Shown: positions 9,331 to 19,498, counted from the stretch's first letter. The stretch: DNA of 64,000 bases from Candidatus Propionivibrio dominans (GCA_016709335.1 JADJNC010000003.1:124001-188000); one strand, 5' to 3'. Numbers and translations: made by a program. The notes: generated by a model not told the origin, from the letters alone.

Positions 9331-9389
9331 ATTCTTTCAGCCGCTTGCCATTCCAAAGGCATTCATGCTATCGCCCTGAGAGGAGTGGC

Positions 9390-9941
9390 TCAAGAACCCT
9401 GAGCGGCGGCCAGCTCGGCATCTTTCGCTTTTGCCCAAGCCACTGCGGGACGTGCATTCACTCTGTCGATATACGCCTGGATCACCGGTTCTGCCGGTAC
9501 CAACTGGTACATGGTGATCCACGTCAGTGCTGTACCCCATAACACATCGAGGGCGGTGAATTTATCGCCCAGAAGGTAAGGTCCCTTGGCCAGTTGATCC
9601 GTCAGCGTCTTGAACATCGTGTCGAAATCGCCATAGGGTGACATCGCCTGCGGTGCCGGCTCGCGCTTTTGCGAGCGATCGACGACTGCCGGTTCGAAGC
9701 TGGAACCGTAAAAAGCCATCCAGCGCAGGTAAGGTCCGCGCAGCGAATCGCCGATTTTCGGTGCAAGCCCCGCGTCGGGATAGAGGTCGGCGAGATAGAT
9801 ATAAATCGCAACCTGCTCGGTAATTATCGCCTCGCCATGCTTCAAGGCTGGAACTTTCCCCATGGGGTTTATCGCGAGATATTCGGGTTTGCGTTGCTCG
9901 CCCTGTTGGCGATTGCGTGGCGACTGATGATGCGACCTCAT
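9390..9941 (-). CDS. Glutathione S-transferase family protein, N-terminus truncated
   Basis: From about residue 19 the frame matches GSTs: PEYLAINPMGKVPALKHGE is the second half of the thioredoxin-like domain, followed by an all-helical C-terminal domain (KGPYLLGDKFTALDVLWG). The usual first 35-40 residues, with the beta-alpha-beta start and the catalytic Ser/Tyr/Cys, are absent; the first 18 codons (MRSHHQSPRNRQQ...) look unlike any GST and upstream DNA has no matching frame. Without the G-site half it is probably inactive, so I read it as a 5'-truncated remnant with an open frame left. Family assignment is confident; function is not. Confidence 0.6.
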   Translation of the reverse strand: MRSHHQSPRNRQQGEQRKPEYLAINPMGKVPALKHGEAIITEQVAIYIYLADLYPDAGLAPKIGDSLRGPYLRWMAFYGSSFEPAVVDRSQKREPAPQAMSPYGDFDTMFKTLTDQLAKGPYLLGDKFTALDVLWGTALTWITMYQLVPAEPVIQAYIDRVNARPAVAWAKAKDAELAAAQGS

Positions 9942-10004
9942 ACAGGGTAAGTTTGCTTTTACGCTAACGCATAGAATTACCGAGGTACGAGGCCAGCCTT
10001 CGTG

Positions 10005-10112
10005 CCGTCATTCCGGGCTTGACCCGGAATCCAGTTCGTTTATCAAAACAGTTTTTCTTACATCTTGATCAGATGCACAAATCTGGATTCCGGCGTTCGC
10101 CGGAGTGACGGC
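10005..10112. repeat. Paired palindromes (REP-like)
   Basis: Two short palindromes, attccgggcttgacccggaat and attccggcgttcgccgga, bracket about 50 bases. The outer motifs are cgtcattccgg and its near complement ccggagtgacgg. Related pairs are at 11703-11774 and 38262-38330. It fills the non-coding gap 9942-10199, where I see no gene. Confidence 0.6.
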
Positions 10113-10199
10113 TTGGGAGGTGTTTTTCCAATAATTTACAGCCGCTGAGTTGCCAACAACGATCCTGCAAATGGGGAAATCGATACCCAATACAAGCGC

Positions 10200-10646
10200 T
10201 CAGGTGTGGCTGGCTAGAAATCGATCCAGATGACCGGCAAAGGCTTGCCGTTCGCTGTGGCTCATCGGTGGGGGACCGCCGGTCTGCACGCCGCTGGCGC
10301 GCAGGTTGTCCATGAAGTCGCGCATGTTGAGCAGCGGCCGGATGTTGGCGGCCGAAAACCATTCGCCGCGGTGGCTGAGGACGTGGCCGCCTTTCCCGAT
10401 GACTTCGGCGGCGAGCGGCAGGTCGCTGGTGATCACCAGATCGCCGGTGCTCAGCCGCTTGACGATCTCGTTGTCGGCCAAATCGAAGCCGTCGGGTACC
10501 TGAACGCTGCGTATGAAAGGCGAGGGCGGCACGTGCAGTGGCTGGTTGGCAACCAGCGTCAGCGAAATTCGCGTGCGTGTGGCGGCGCGGAAAAGAATGT
10601 CCTTGATCACCCTGGGGCAGGCATCGGCATCGACCCAGATGTGCAT
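10200..10646 (-). CDS. YaiI/YqxD family protein (UPF0178)
   Basis: A 148-residue protein with the UPF0178 signature: N-terminal [22 protein letters not shown], then [10 protein letters not shown] and a C-terminal [15 protein letters not shown]. The acidic residues suggest a PIN-like/NYN-type nuclease fold (family inference), but the biochemical role is uncertain. Length is typical (about 150). Its ATG overlaps the stop of the AI-2E exporter gene by one base (TGATG), indicating translational coupling and a two-gene operon. Confidence 0.9.
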   Translation of the reverse strand: MHIWVDADACPRVIKDILFRAATRTRISLTLVANQPLHVPPSPFIRSVQVPDGFDLADNEIVKRLSTGDLVITSDLPLAAEVIGKGGHVLSHRGEWFSAANIRPLLNMRDFMDNLRASGVQTGGPPPMSHSERQAFAGHLDRFLASHT

Positions 10647-11659
10647 CAGATCAGCCCGCGCTGCTTGAGCTCGTCTTTCAGCCAGGCGTAGCAGATGGGG
10701 GCGGCCACCAGTCCGGCGAGGCCGAAGGCGCTTTCCATGACCAGCATCGCGGTGAGCAGCTCCCAGGCCCGGGCGCTGATCTGGGCGCCGACGATGCGCG
10801 CGTTGAGGAAGTATTCCAGCTTGTGGATCAGCACGAGGAAGCCGAGCGACGATATCGCCACCAGCGGCGAGTGCGCCAGGCTGACGATGAAGATGATCGT
10901 ATTGGAGATCAGGTTGCCGATCACCGGTAACAGGCCGGCGATGAAGGTGACGACGATCATCGTCTTGGTGAGCGGCAGATTGACCCCGAACAGCGGCAGC
11001 ACGAGGGCTAGATAGAGGGCGGAAAACACGGTATTGACGGCCGAGATGCGAACCTGGGCAAAGACGATGCGGCGAAAGGCCTCGCCCAGCCGGAAAACGC
11101 GTTCGGCCAGCGCCCTGCTGAGCGGAGCGGTGCTGTCATTGGCAAAGGCTTCGCGCAGCGAAACCAAGGCGCCGATCACCATACCGATCAGCACGTGCGC
11201 CAGCTTGTGACCGGTTTCCTTGCCGATCTGTTGCAACTCGACCGCGTGTTCGCGCAGCCATAAGCCGAGCTTTTCGCTGATGCTTTCGGTATTGCTCGGC
11301 AGGAAATGGGCCAGCCACTGCGGCAACGTCACGCGCGAACTTTCCAGAATATCGGCCATCTTGGCAAGCAGGGCCGGAAGGCTGCCGCCTTCGCTTTTCA
11401 TGAAAGCCATGATGCCAAAGACAATGGCGGTTACGACACCGACGACCAGCAGAACGACGAGGCCAACCGCCAGGCCTTTGGCGCGGCCGGTCGACAGATG
11501 CCGGACAAAGAGCGGAAAAAGCACTCGCACCAGCTCATAAACCATCAAGCCGGCAATCAGCGCCGGCAGCAGGTGAAAGTGGAGGACATAAAAGATGCTC
11601 AATACGGCCAGGATCCAGGACGCATACTCGTGGGCGGTGGGGTTGGCGGGTTTATTCAT
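10646..11659 (-). CDS. AI-2E family transporter (PerM/TqsA-like)
   Basis: A 337-residue membrane protein with about eight hydrophobic segments and the family pattern: two N-terminal helices, a third and fourth around [18 protein letters not shown], a long amphipathic region (about 95-160), then four close-packed C-terminal helices ([33 protein letters not shown]). The family includes the autoinducer-2 exporter TqsA, but most members have no known substrate, so quorum-signal export should not be assumed. It is coupled to yaiI downstream. Confidence 0.85.
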   Translation of the reverse strand: MNKPANPTAHEYASWILAVLSIFYVLHFHLLPALIAGLMVYELVRVLFPLFVRHLSTGRAKGLAVGLVVLLVVGVVTAIVFGIMAFMKSEGGSLPALLAKMADILESSRVTLPQWLAHFLPSNTESISEKLGLWLREHAVELQQIGKETGHKLAHVLIGMVIGALVSLREAFANDSTAPLSRALAERVFRLGEAFRRIVFAQVRISAVNTVFSALYLALVLPLFGVNLPLTKTMIVVTFIAGLLPVIGNLISNTIIFIVSLAHSPLVAISSLGFLVLIHKLEYFLNARIVGAQISARAWELLTAMLVMESAFGLAGLVAAPICYAWLKDELKQRGLI

Positions 11660-11702
11660 TCGGGTTGGTCTCGGGGTTGGCGGCTAAGGGAAAGCTGGAT
11701 AA

Positions 11703-11774
11703 GCCGTCACACCGGCGAAAGCCGGTGTCCAGTGCCTTGACTTTTCTGGATTCCGGCTTTTGCCGGAATGACGG
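11703..11774. repeat. Paired palindromes (REP-like)
   Basis: cgtcacaccggcgaaagccgg followed after about 20 bases by ggattccggcttttgccgga, then atgacgg. It sits between the flavoprotein gene end and the AI-2E exporter start. Same plan as 10005-10112. Confidence 0.6.
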
Positions 11775-11802
11775 TTTTATACTTGTTCGGCGGCTCCCTG
11801 AA

Positions 11803-13083
11803 TTATTGCAGAAGGCTGGCATGTGCGCTGCATGGATGCAGCCAGGCCAGGGCACCGAGCCCTGCCGCATGGCCGCTGGCAAAACAGGCGGTGAGCAGGT
11901 AGCCGCCGGTCGGTGCTTCCCAGTCGAGCATTTCACCGGCGCAGAATACGCCGGGCAGACGGCGGATCATCAGGTGTTCATCGAGCGCTTCAAACACGAC
12001 ACCGCCGGCGCTGCTGATCGCTTCATCGAGCGGTCGCGGCGCGATCAGGCGCAGCGGCAGCGCCTTGATCGAAACCGCCAGCCTGTGCGCATCGGCAAAA
12101 TCCTCACGCGCAATGCATTCGTGCAGCAGAGCCGTCTTGACGCCCTTCAGACCGAGGCGGCTTTGCAGATGGCTGGACAGCGAACGCGAGCCGCGCGGAC
12201 GCGCCAATTCGTCGATCACGCGCTGCATCGAGTGCCCGGGCAGCAGATCGAGCGTGAGCGTGGCGCTGCCGGTCTGCTCAATGCTGTCGCGCAGCGGCGC
12301 CGAGAGGGCGTAGATCAAGCCGCCTTCGACGCCGTACTCGGTGATCATGAATTCGCCCGGCTGCCGATGCACTCCGCCTGCGGCATCGGTAAAGGACGCA
12401 ACGAGCGGTTTCACCGGCTGGCCGGCAAAGCGTTCGCGCAGGTGCTCGCTCCAGCCGGTGTCGAATCCGCAGTTGGACGGGCGCAGCGGGGCAACCGGTA
12501 CGCCGGCCTGTTCGAGCAGGGCCACCCAGCGCCCGTCCGAACCGAGCTTTGCCCAACTGCCGCCGCCAAGCGCCAGAACAACGACGTCGGCGGTGCTGCG
12601 CTGTTCGCCCATCGGGGTGGCAAAGCACAGCGAGTAGATGCCGTTGTCCTGCTGCTCGATGGCGTTCCAGCGATGGCGGACGTGAACCTGCACGCCGGCC
12701 TCACGCAAGCGGTGCAGCCAGGTGCGCAGCAGCGGTGCGGCTTTCATGCCGGCGGGGAAGACACGTCCGGACGACCCGACAAAGGTGTCGATGCCCAGCC
12801 CGTGAATCCATTCGCACAAGGCCTCCGGCCCGAAGTCATCGAGCAGCGGCGCGATGCGCTCCTGGCGTGTGCCGTAGCGGGAACGGAATGCGGCGGCCGG
12901 TTCGGAGTGCGTGATGTTCATGCCGCCCTTGCCGGCCAGCAGGAACTTGCGAGCGAGCGATGGCATGGCGTCGAAGAGATCAACGTGAACCTCGGGCCCC
13001 ATGCCAGAACGGCTGATCGCTTCGGCCGCCATCAAACCGGCCGGCCCGCCGCCGATAATGGCTACACATTTCCTGTTCGGCAT
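11803..13083 (-). CDS. HI0933/TIGR03862-type flavoprotein (NAD(P)/FAD-dependent oxidoreductase)
   Basis: About 426 residues from the ATG at 13083 (MPNRKCVAIIGGGPAGLMAA). The frame extends further upstream but would overlap murI, and the dinucleotide-binding motif belongs at the true N-terminus. Visible marks are GGGPAGLMAAEAI (about residues 10-22), KFLLAGKGGMNITH (about 45-60, family signature), VVLALGGGSWAKLGSDG, and a C-terminal FCAGEMLDWEAPTGGYLLTACFASG that closes the FAD site. The family includes the flavoproteins YhiN and BaiN; substrate unknown here. It starts 8 bases after the murI stop, suggesting one operon. Confidence 0.88.
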   Translation of the reverse strand: MPNRKCVAIIGGGPAGLMAAEAISRSGMGPEVHVDLFDAMPSLARKFLLAGKGGMNITHSEPAAAFRSRYGTRQERIAPLLDDFGPEALCEWIHGLGIDTFVGSSGRVFPAGMKAAPLLRTWLHRLREAGVQVHVRHRWNAIEQQDNGIYSLCFATPMGEQRSTADVVVLALGGGSWAKLGSDGRWVALLEQAGVPVAPLRPSNCGFDTGWSEHLRERFAGQPVKPLVASFTDAAGGVHRQPGEFMITEYGVEGGLIYALSAPLRDSIEQTGSATLTLDLLPGHSMQRVIDELARPRGSRSLSSHLQSRLGLKGVKTALLHECIAREDFADAHRLAVSIKALPLRLIAPRPLDEAISSAGGVVFEALDEHLMIRRLPGVFCAGEMLDWEAPTGGYLLTACFASGHAAGLGALAWLHPCSAHASLLQ

Positions 13084-13091
13084 GATTGCAC

Positions 13092-13877
13092 TCAGGTTGT
13101 CGTCAGCCGCGCCGAAGCGGCCAGCCGGGTGGCCAGCCGATGCAGACCGAGTGCGGGAAGCGCTGCTTGCAGGCGCTCGGGTTGCGCGGTGGCGAGCAGG
13201 GTCAACTGGCCGTGGCCGAGTGCGCAAGCCCCGGCCAGACGAACACACTGGCGGGCGACGGCATCGGCGACATCGAGCAGCGTGGCCTGACCAGCAACGA
13301 TGGGTGCAAGCACCGGCGCCAGAAAGGCGTAGTGCGTGCAGCCGAGGACGATCTGATCAGCGCCCGCGTCAAGTGTCGGAGCGAGTTGGAGGCGGGCGGT
13401 TTCGGCAAAGCCGGGGTCATCGAGGTGCAGGGTTTCGACCCGGGTGGCCCAGCCGGGGCAGGGCAGGATATCGACCTGGACCGTTCCGGCATGCTGCCGG
13501 ATGAGGCGGGAGAGCCGCTCGCTGCGTGCGGTTGCCGTGGTGGTCAGCACCGCGATGCGGCCACTTTTCGAGGCCGCTGCGGCTGGCTTGATGCCGGGCT
13601 CGACGCCGACCACGGGAATGTCGGGCAGCGTTTCGCGCAGCGCGGAAACAGCGGTGGCGGTGGCCGTGTTGCAGGCGACAACGATCAGCGTGCAGCCCTG
13701 CTCGACAAGGTGCTGACCTATCTTCAGAACGCGCTGGCGGATAAAGGTATCGTCCTTGTCGCCCCAGGGAACGTGTGCCGTGTCGGCAAGGTAAACTAGG
13801 TCGGCGTCCGGCAAAGCCTGGGCGATGGCCGCGAGTACCGAGAGTCCGCCCAGACCGCTGTCGAAAACACCAATCAT
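13092..13877 (-). CDS. murI: Glutamate racemase
   Basis: A 261-residue enzyme making D-glutamate for peptidoglycan. The two catalytic cysteines are in CNTATATAVS (about residue 70) and GCTHYAFL (about 180); the N-terminus has FDSGLGGLSV and YLADTAHVPWG. Length and motifs match the family. The ATG at 13877 gives MIGVFDSGLGG, the standard start. The flavoprotein gene follows closely. The upstream gap (13878-14239) contains only a family C repeat and presumably the promoter. Confidence 0.97.
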   Translation of the reverse strand: MIGVFDSGLGGLSVLAAIAQALPDADLVYLADTAHVPWGDKDDTFIRQRVLKIGQHLVEQGCTLIVVACNTATATAVSALRETLPDIPVVGVEPGIKPAAAASKSGRIAVLTTTATARSERLSRLIRQHAGTVQVDILPCPGWATRVETLHLDDPGFAETARLQLAPTLDAGADQIVLGCTHYAFLAPVLAPIVAGQATLLDVADAVARQCVRLAGACALGHGQLTLLATAQPERLQAALPALGLHRLATRLAASARLTTT

Positions 13878-14062
13878 GCGGCCAAGACCTTGATTTGCAG
13901 AGGGCTTGCAAGGAGGGAAAAAAGGGTATGTGGCTGCATTGGGGCTATTTTATCTTATGCTGCAAGCAAGTCGCGACTTTCTCGCCGCTCACGGCAGGGC
14001 AATCGCATGAATTCATCGGTCATTTTTTCGAGGCTACGCTGAGCCTTTCTTGTCCAGAATCC

Positions 14063-14188
14063 GTCGTCCCGGCGCACCCCAAGAGTGTTTCCTTCGGGGC
14101 AAAAGCCGGGACCCAGTTGGTACTCCAAAACCTGGATTCCGGCGTTCGCCGGAATGAGCGCGAAACCTGGCCCAGGGCCACGATTTGG
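14063..14188. repeat. Dispersed palindromic repeat, family C copy 2
   Basis: Begins gtcgtcccggcgca, carries an insertion (ccccaagagtgtttccttcg) not present in copy 1, then gccgggacccagtt, aaaacctggattccgg, gagcgcgaaacctggcccag and ggccacgatttggg. A similar inserted sequence (ccgaaggaaacactcctggg, reverse orientation) is seen in the family B copy at 594-770, so these families share modules. Confidence 0.7.
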
Positions 14189-14239
14189 GTGCGATTCCAA
14201 AGCAGTTCATGACAATTCAGGATGAATTGATTTCGTTCC

Positions 14240-14971
14240 TCACAGAGCATCCGCACGCCAGCGCTTGACGATCTGCTCGGCCAGATGTTCCGCCCATGCC
14301 GTGTAGAAGACCGGCCCGGGATGAAAACCGTCCGTGGCAAAGCTCTCGGCCTGGAGCTCATCCATCCTGCGCGACACCTCAACCGAAAAGACGTGGCAGT
14401 TGTCGTTCGCCAGCACCAGCCGGTGCAAGCCCCGGTTGAAGTGCCTGGCGCCTTCGCCCATGTACCAGCGCAAGGGCTGTGGAAGCGCGGGAAAGAGGTG
14501 CATCGGCGGCAGGCCGGAAAGCAGGATCAGTCGCGCGTCGAACTTGTTCTGCAGCAAGCGGATCAGATCCGCCTGTTGCCTTAGCCATGCCCAGCGGGGA
14601 TAACCGGAGGTCAGATCATTGACCCCGAGTGAGCTTACAACCACGTCAAAGGATTGACGCGCTGCACCGGCCAGGAGGCGCAAGGTATCGTTCGTTGTTG
14701 CCCCTGTTCTGGCGGTCAGCTTCCATGAAACCCTGAAGTGCGGGGCAAGCGAGGCAACAAGCTGACCGCATAGTCCTTCGTCCTGCGATGCCGCGCCGAC
14801 CCCGGCGGCAGCGGAATCGCCAATAACCAGCAGACGCAGCGGCGGGCCATTGCCGTGTGTGCCTTCACGCGCGCCCGGCGGCTCCGGCAGCACAGGCGTG
14901 ACGCGACGCACGTAATGACCCTGGATGAAAAAAACCGGGCCGAGCGCAATGGTGGCGGCGAGATGCTTCAT
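14240..14971 (-). CDS. SGNH/GDSL hydrolase, probable lipase/esterase
   Basis: About 243 residues from the ATG at 14971 (MKHLAATIALGPVFFIQG). The SGNH blocks are clear: block I VIGDSAAAGVG with the nucleophile Ser, block III VSSLGVNDLTSG with the oxyanion Asn, and block V FATDGFHPG with the catalytic Asp-His pair. A hydrophobic N-terminal stretch may be an uncleaved anchor or signal. It would hydrolyse an ester, but the substrate cannot be told. A family A repeat begins about 5 bases upstream of the chosen ATG, so the promoter lies within or beyond the element. Confidence 0.8.
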   Translation of the reverse strand: MKHLAATIALGPVFFIQGHYVRRVTPVLPEPPGAREGTHGNGPPLRLLVIGDSAAAGVGAASQDEGLCGQLVASLAPHFRVSWKLTARTGATTNDTLRLLAGAARQSFDVVVSSLGVNDLTSGYPRWAWLRQQADLIRLLQNKFDARLILLSGLPPMHLFPALPQPLRWYMGEGARHFNRGLHRLVLANDNCHVFSVEVSRRMDELQAESFATDGFHPGPVFYTAWAEHLAEQIVKRWRADAL

Positions 14972-14975
14972 CCTG

Positions 14976-15166
14976 AAAAACGCAGTTGAGCGTAATTCCA
15001 ATATCGTAGGCCCTCATCCCCGGCACTTCTCCCGCAGGGAGAATGGTAAAAACTTCTCCCGCGGGGAGAATGGTGCAAACCCCCTCTCCCTGCGGGAGAG
15101 GGTCGGGGTGAGGGCCAAACCCTCGCCAAACCTGGTGTTGCGGCGGTCGCGCTCAACTGCGTTTTT
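14976..15166. repeat. MITE-like repeat, family A copy 3, best preserved ends
   Basis: Terminal inverted repeats are nearly perfect: aaaaacgcagttgagcg on the left and cgctcaactgcgttttt on the right. Inside are gccctcatccccgg, three cttctcccgc-type palindromes (one extra compared with copies 1 and 2), and tcggggtgagggcc. About 191 bases with no coding frame. The 17-base inverted ends and conserved plan are those of a MITE-like element. Confidence 0.78.
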
Positions 15167-15237
15167 CCAGGTTCATGTCAGTCTCGAAAAAACAAAACCG
15201 GCACGCGGCCGGCTTCGTTCACGATGCGTGTCGGGAA

Positions 15238-16781
15238 TCAGTGGGCGACAGGTTCGGAGTAAGGAATCTTGCCGATCTTGATCTGCCATTCCTTCGGACC
15301 CGTGGTGTGTACCGCCGTGCCGTTCGAATCGACGGCCACGGTGACCGGCATGTCCTGAACGTCAAACTCGTAGATGGCTTCCATTCCCAGATCGGCAAAG
15401 CCGACGACCTTGGCGGACTTGATGGCCTTGGCGACGAGGTAGGCGGCGCCGCCGACGGCCATCATGTAGGCCGACTTGTTGTCCTTGATTGCCGCGATGG
15501 CGGCGGGGCCGCGCTCGGATTTGCCGACCATCGAGATGAGGCCGGTTTTTTCCAGCATCATGCGCGTGAACTTGTCCATGCGCGTGGCCGTCGTCGGGCC
15601 GGCCGGGCCAACGACTTCGTCGCGCACCGGATCGACCGGGCCGACGTAGTAAATGACGCGGTTGGTGAAGTCGACCGGCAGTTTTTCGCCCTTGGCCAGC
15701 ATGTCGGCGATGCGCTTGTGCGCGGCGTCACGGCCGGTGAGCATCTTGCCGTTGAGCAGCAGCTTCTGGCCGGGTGTCCACGCTGCGACTTCGGCCTTGG
15801 TCAAGGTGTTGAGGTCGACGCGCGTGGCCGACTTGAGATCCGGCGTCCAGGTCACGTTCGGCCAGTCCGAGAGCTTTGGCGGTTCGAGTCTGGCCGAGCC
15901 GGAACCGTCGAGATGGAAGTGGATATGGCGGGTCGCGGCGCAGTTGGAACCAGCGCCACCGGCAGGTTGGCGGCGTGGCAGGGGAAGTCGAGCACCTTGA
16001 CGTCGAGCACGGTGGTCAGGCCTCCGAGGCCTTGCGCGCCGATGCCGAGGGCGTTGATCTTTTCGTACAGTTCGAGGCGCAGTTCTTCGGGACGTGTGAG
16101 TTTTTCGCCGGAGGCGGCTTTTGCCTTCAGTTCGTGCATGTTGCACGGTGCCATGATCGATTCCTTGGCCATCAGCATGGCTTTTTCCGGCGTACCGCCG
16201 ATGCCGACGCCGAGAATGCCGGGCGGGCACCAGCCGGCGCCCATGGTTGGCACTGTCTTGAGGATCCAGTCGACCAGGTCGTCGGAGGGGTTGAGCATGG
16301 CAAACTTGGCCTTGGCCTCCGAGCCGCCGCCCTTGGCCGCGCAGATGACTTCGACATGGTGGCCGGGAACAATGTCGAAATGCACGACGGCCGGGGTATT
16401 ATCCTTGGTGTTCTTCCGCGTGCCGTAAGGATCGGCGAGCACCGAGGCACGCAAAGGGTTGTCCGGATCGGCGTAGGCACGGCGCACCCCTTCATTGACC
16501 ATCTCCTGCAGGCTCATCGTGGCGTCCGGCCAGTGCACGTCCATTCCCACCTTGAGAAAGACCATGCCAATGCCCGTGTCCTGGCAGATCGGGCGGTGCC
16601 CTTCGGCCGACATGCGCGAGTTGGTCAGGATCTGCGCAATCGCGTCCTTGGCGGCCGGTGATTCTTCGCGCTCGTAGGCTTCGCCCAGCGCCGTGATGAA
16701 ATCGAGCGGGTGGTAGTAGCTGATGTACTGGAAGGCATCGGCGACGCTCTGGATCAGATCTTCCTGGCGAATGTTGGTCAT
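15238..16781 (-). pseudogene. fumA: Class I fumarate hydratase, single-base frameshift
   Basis: Two overlapping minus-strand frames together give a full class I (4Fe-4S) fumarase of about 514 residues. The upstream frame (from ATG 16781, MTNIRQEDLIQSVADAFQ) is good to LPVALVP; the downstream frame resumes with NCAATRHIHFHLDGSGSA, which in the intact family follows directly. The break is at about 15943-15951, where a CC run (minus strand) needs one more C; the total length (1544) plus one is an exact codon multiple. Visible cluster cysteines are in CQDTG and NCAATRH. The enzyme interconverts fumarate and malate in the TCA cycle. It is either a sequencing or assembly error or a true lesion. Confidence 0.85.
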
Positions 16782-17018
16782 TTCAGGCTTTCTATCAAAG
16801 GTTTCAGGGCAGGGACAGGGGGCGGTATCTTAGTGCGGGGAGGTCTTCGTCGCGATCATTGGCGGGGTCGAGGCGTGCAGGAAGGAATTTTATCATCAAT
16901 CAATCCTCGCATTAACAGCGCACCTGAGGAACTCGCTGAAGACAGACTGCCTGGCTCAGAGGCTATGAATTAATGGATAAACACCTCCCAAGCCGTGGCC
17001 CGAGGCCAGGCTTCGCGC

Positions 17019-17155
17019 TCATTCCGGCGCAAGCCGGAATCCAGTACCTTCCTCCGATATCCATTAAAACAATCGGATAAACGAGCTGGACCCCGGCTGC
17101 CGCCGGGGTGACGAGCGTGGAAATCTGGCCGTAATGATTTTTTCACCGACTCTCG
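17019..17155. repeat. Dispersed palindromic repeat, family B copy 2
   Basis: It begins attccggcgcaagccggaat and repeats the blocks of 594-770 (ccagtaccttcctccgatat, aatcggataaacgagctgga, tgacgagcgtggaaatctgg, tgattttttcaccgactctc) without the insertion. The divergent gap 16782-17443 between fumarase and acs holds this repeat and, on its acs side, presumably the acs promoter; I see no gene there. Confidence 0.7.
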
Positions 17156-17443
17156 CTGCAGCAGTACAGCCTGGTTCGGCGATAGCTTGCTGAACGCAGC
17201 CCCCTTTTCGACATTACGCCTGCTGTTGAATTTTCGAATGCAAACGTCTTGCCAAGTATGTTTTTGTAAGTGAAGTGTAAGATAAAGAGCATCTAATCCA
17301 CACCCATTCACGTCATTTTTTGATTGGATAAAGGCGTTTTGTGCCTTCCCGCCCGCCGGGTTGTGAATAGTTGATGCGGTTGGTTTCGCTGCTCCCGCAT
17401 CGATCCGACAAACCTCTTTTGAACGCTGCACAGGAGATCGAAT

Positions 17444-19411
17444 ATGTCCGAGAATGAGTCTGTCAAGCTTTTTCAGCCGTCTGCCGAATTCGTAAAGCAG
17501 GCAACGATTTCAGGCATGGATGCTTACAAGGCACTGTGTGCCGAAGCGGCCAGCGATTACACGGGCTACTGGGCCCGTCTGGCGCGTGAGCATGTGAGCT
17601 GGAAGAAGCCCTTCACGCAGGTGCTGGATGAGTCCAATGCGCCTTTCTTCAAATGGTTTGCCGACGGCACGCTGAACGCCTCCTATAACTGCCTGGACCG
17701 TAACATTGAAGCCGGCCTTGGCGACAAGGTGGCGATCATTTCAGAAACCGACGACGGCGAAGTCAAGCGAATGACTTACAAGGTCCTGCTGGCCAAAGTA
17801 AGTCAGTTGGCCAACGGTTTGCGCGCCAAGGGCATCAAGAAGGGCGACCGCGTCATCATCTACATGGCAATGGGTATCGAGGGCGTCGTGGCCATGCAGG
17901 CCTGTGCCCGCATCGGAGCCATTCACTCGGTGGTGTTCGGCGGTTTCTCGGCGCAATCGGTCCGTGACCGGATCAACGATGCCGGTGCCGTTGCCGTGAT
18001 TACCATGGACGAGCAGTGCCGTGGCGGCAAAAAGCTTCCGCTCAAGCCGGCGGTCGATGAAGGGATCGCACTCGGCGGTTGCGAGACAATCAAGACCGTG
18101 ATCGTTTTCAAGCGCACGGGTGGTGCCTGCAATATGGTCGCCGGTCGCGATGTCTGGTGGGATGACGTGATCGCCGGCCAGTCCGACGTGTGCGAGCCGG
18201 AGTGGGTCGAAGCCGAGCATCCGCTGTTCCTGCTTTATACCTCCGGTTCAACCGGCAAGCCGAAAGGCGTTCAGCACTCGACCGGGGGTTACCTGCTGCA
18301 TGCTGTTTTGACCATGAAGTGGACGTTTGACCTGAAGCCGAACGATCTCTTCTGGTGTACCGCCGACATCGGCTGGGTGACCGGCCACACCTACATTACC
18401 TACGGCCCGCTGGCCTGCGGCGGTACGCAGATGGTCTTCGAGGGCGTTCCTGTCTATCCGGATGCGGGTCGTTTCTGGAAGATGATTCAGGATCACAAGA
18501 TAAGCATTTTCTACACCGCACCGACAGCCATCCGTTCGCTGATCAAGGCCTCCGATACCAATCCGGCGGTCTCGCCGACCAATTACGACCTGTCCTCGCT
18601 GCGCCTGCTGGGTACGGTCGGTGAGCCGATCAATCCGGCGGCCTGGATGTGGTATTACAACGATGTGGGTGGGGGTCGTTGCCCGATTGTCGATACCTTC
18701 TGGCAGACCGAAACCGGCGGCCACATGATTACCCCGCTGCCCGGCGTGACGCCGATGGTGCCGGGTTCGTGCACGCTGCCCTTCCCGGGGATTCAGGCGA
18801 CCATCGTTGATGAAACCGGTACCGAGCTCGACTGGGGCAAGGGCGGCTTGCTGGTCGTGACGAAACCCTGGCCATCAATGATCCGCAACATCTGGAATGA
18901 CCCGGATCGTTTCAAGAACTCCTATTACCCGAACGATTTCAACGGCAAGCTCTATCTCGCCGGCGACGGGTCGGTGCGCGACATCAATACCGGTTACTTC
19001 ACCATCACCGGTCGTATTGACGATGTGCTGAATGTCTCCGGTCACCGCATGGGTACGATGGAAATCGAATCGGCGCTGGTTTCGCATCCGAAGGTCGCCG
19101 AGGCCGCCGTCGTCGGTCGTCCCGACGATCTGACCGGCGAGGCAATCTGCGCCTTCGTCGTGCTCAAGGGCGCGCGTCCGGTGGGCGAGGCGGCGGCCAA
19201 GATGATCAAGGAGCTTCAGGATCACGTCGGCAAGGAAATCGGGCCGATTGCCAAGCCGAAAGATATTCGCTTTGGCGAGAACCTGCCGAAGACACGTTCA
19301 GGCAAGATCATGCGTCGCCTGCTACGCTCGCTGGCCAAGGGCGAGACCGTGGCGCAGGATGTGTCGACTCTTGAGAATCCGGCTATTCTCGAGCAGTTGA
19401 GAGGTAATTGA
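17444..19411 (+). CDS. acs: Acetyl-CoA synthetase
   Basis: A 655-residue AMP-forming ligase that activates acetate with ATP and CoA. The start ATG has a good upstream AGGAGA. Visible marks are the P-loop-like [12 protein letters not shown] (about residues 265-276), the core [10 protein letters not shown] (about 413-422), the hinge [13 protein letters not shown], and the C-terminal [10 protein letters not shown] whose lysine is the known acetylation site. Length matches Acs (about 650). A strong terminator follows. The next genes (signalling protein, exonuclease, sodium:solute symporter) make a setting for uptake and activation of acetate or a similar small acid. Confidence 0.96.
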   Translation: MSENESVKLFQPSAEFVKQATISGMDAYKALCAEAASDYTGYWARLAREHVSWKKPFTQVLDESNAPFFKWFADGTLNASYNCLDRNIEAGLGDKVAIISETDDGEVKRMTYKVLLAKVSQLANGLRAKGIKKGDRVIIYMAMGIEGVVAMQACARIGAIHSVVFGGFSAQSVRDRINDAGAVAVITMDEQCRGGKKLPLKPAVDEGIALGGCETIKTVIVFKRTGGACNMVAGRDVWWDDVIAGQSDVCEPEWVEAEHPLFLLYTSGSTGKPKGVQHSTGGYLLHAVLTMKWTFDLKPNDLFWCTADIGWVTGHTYITYGPLACGGTQMVFEGVPVYPDAGRFWKMIQDHKISIFYTAPTAIRSLIKASDTNPAVSPTNYDLSSLRLLGTVGEPINPAAWMWYYNDVGGGRCPIVDTFWQTETGGHMITPLPGVTPMVPGSCTLPFPGIQATIVDETGTELDWGKGGLLVVTKPWPSMIRNIWNDPDRFKNSYYPNDFNGKLYLAGDGSVRDINTGYFTITGRIDDVLNVSGHRMGTMEIESALVSHPKVAEAAVVGRPDDLTGEAICAFVVLKGARPVGEAAAKMIKELQDHVGKEIGPIAKPKDIRFGENLPKTRSGKIMRRLLRSLAKGETVAQDVSTLENPAILEQLRGN

Positions 19412-19498
19412 TGGGGTTGAGGAGGCATGCGTCGCCCGGTTAACGGGTTTACAAACGATGCATTTAGCATGACCAGGCGGCAATTACAGACCGCTCTT

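Noticed and set aside
11665..13290. 541-codon plus-strand frame opposite the HI0933-type flavoprotein
   Set aside because: Antisense shadow. The minus frame contains a complete flavoprotein with both FAD-binding regions; the plus product has no recognisable domain.
15238..16781. Two-subunit (alpha/beta) fumarase instead of a frameshifted single gene
   Set aside because: The two frames overlap by almost 400 bases, and the family sequence switches frame at one point without a start codon or ribosome site. A one-base change gives a normal single-chain enzyme.
16970..17431. 153-codon minus frame upstream of acs
   Set aside because: It mostly translates a family B repeat and the acs promoter region; there is no ribosome site or domain.
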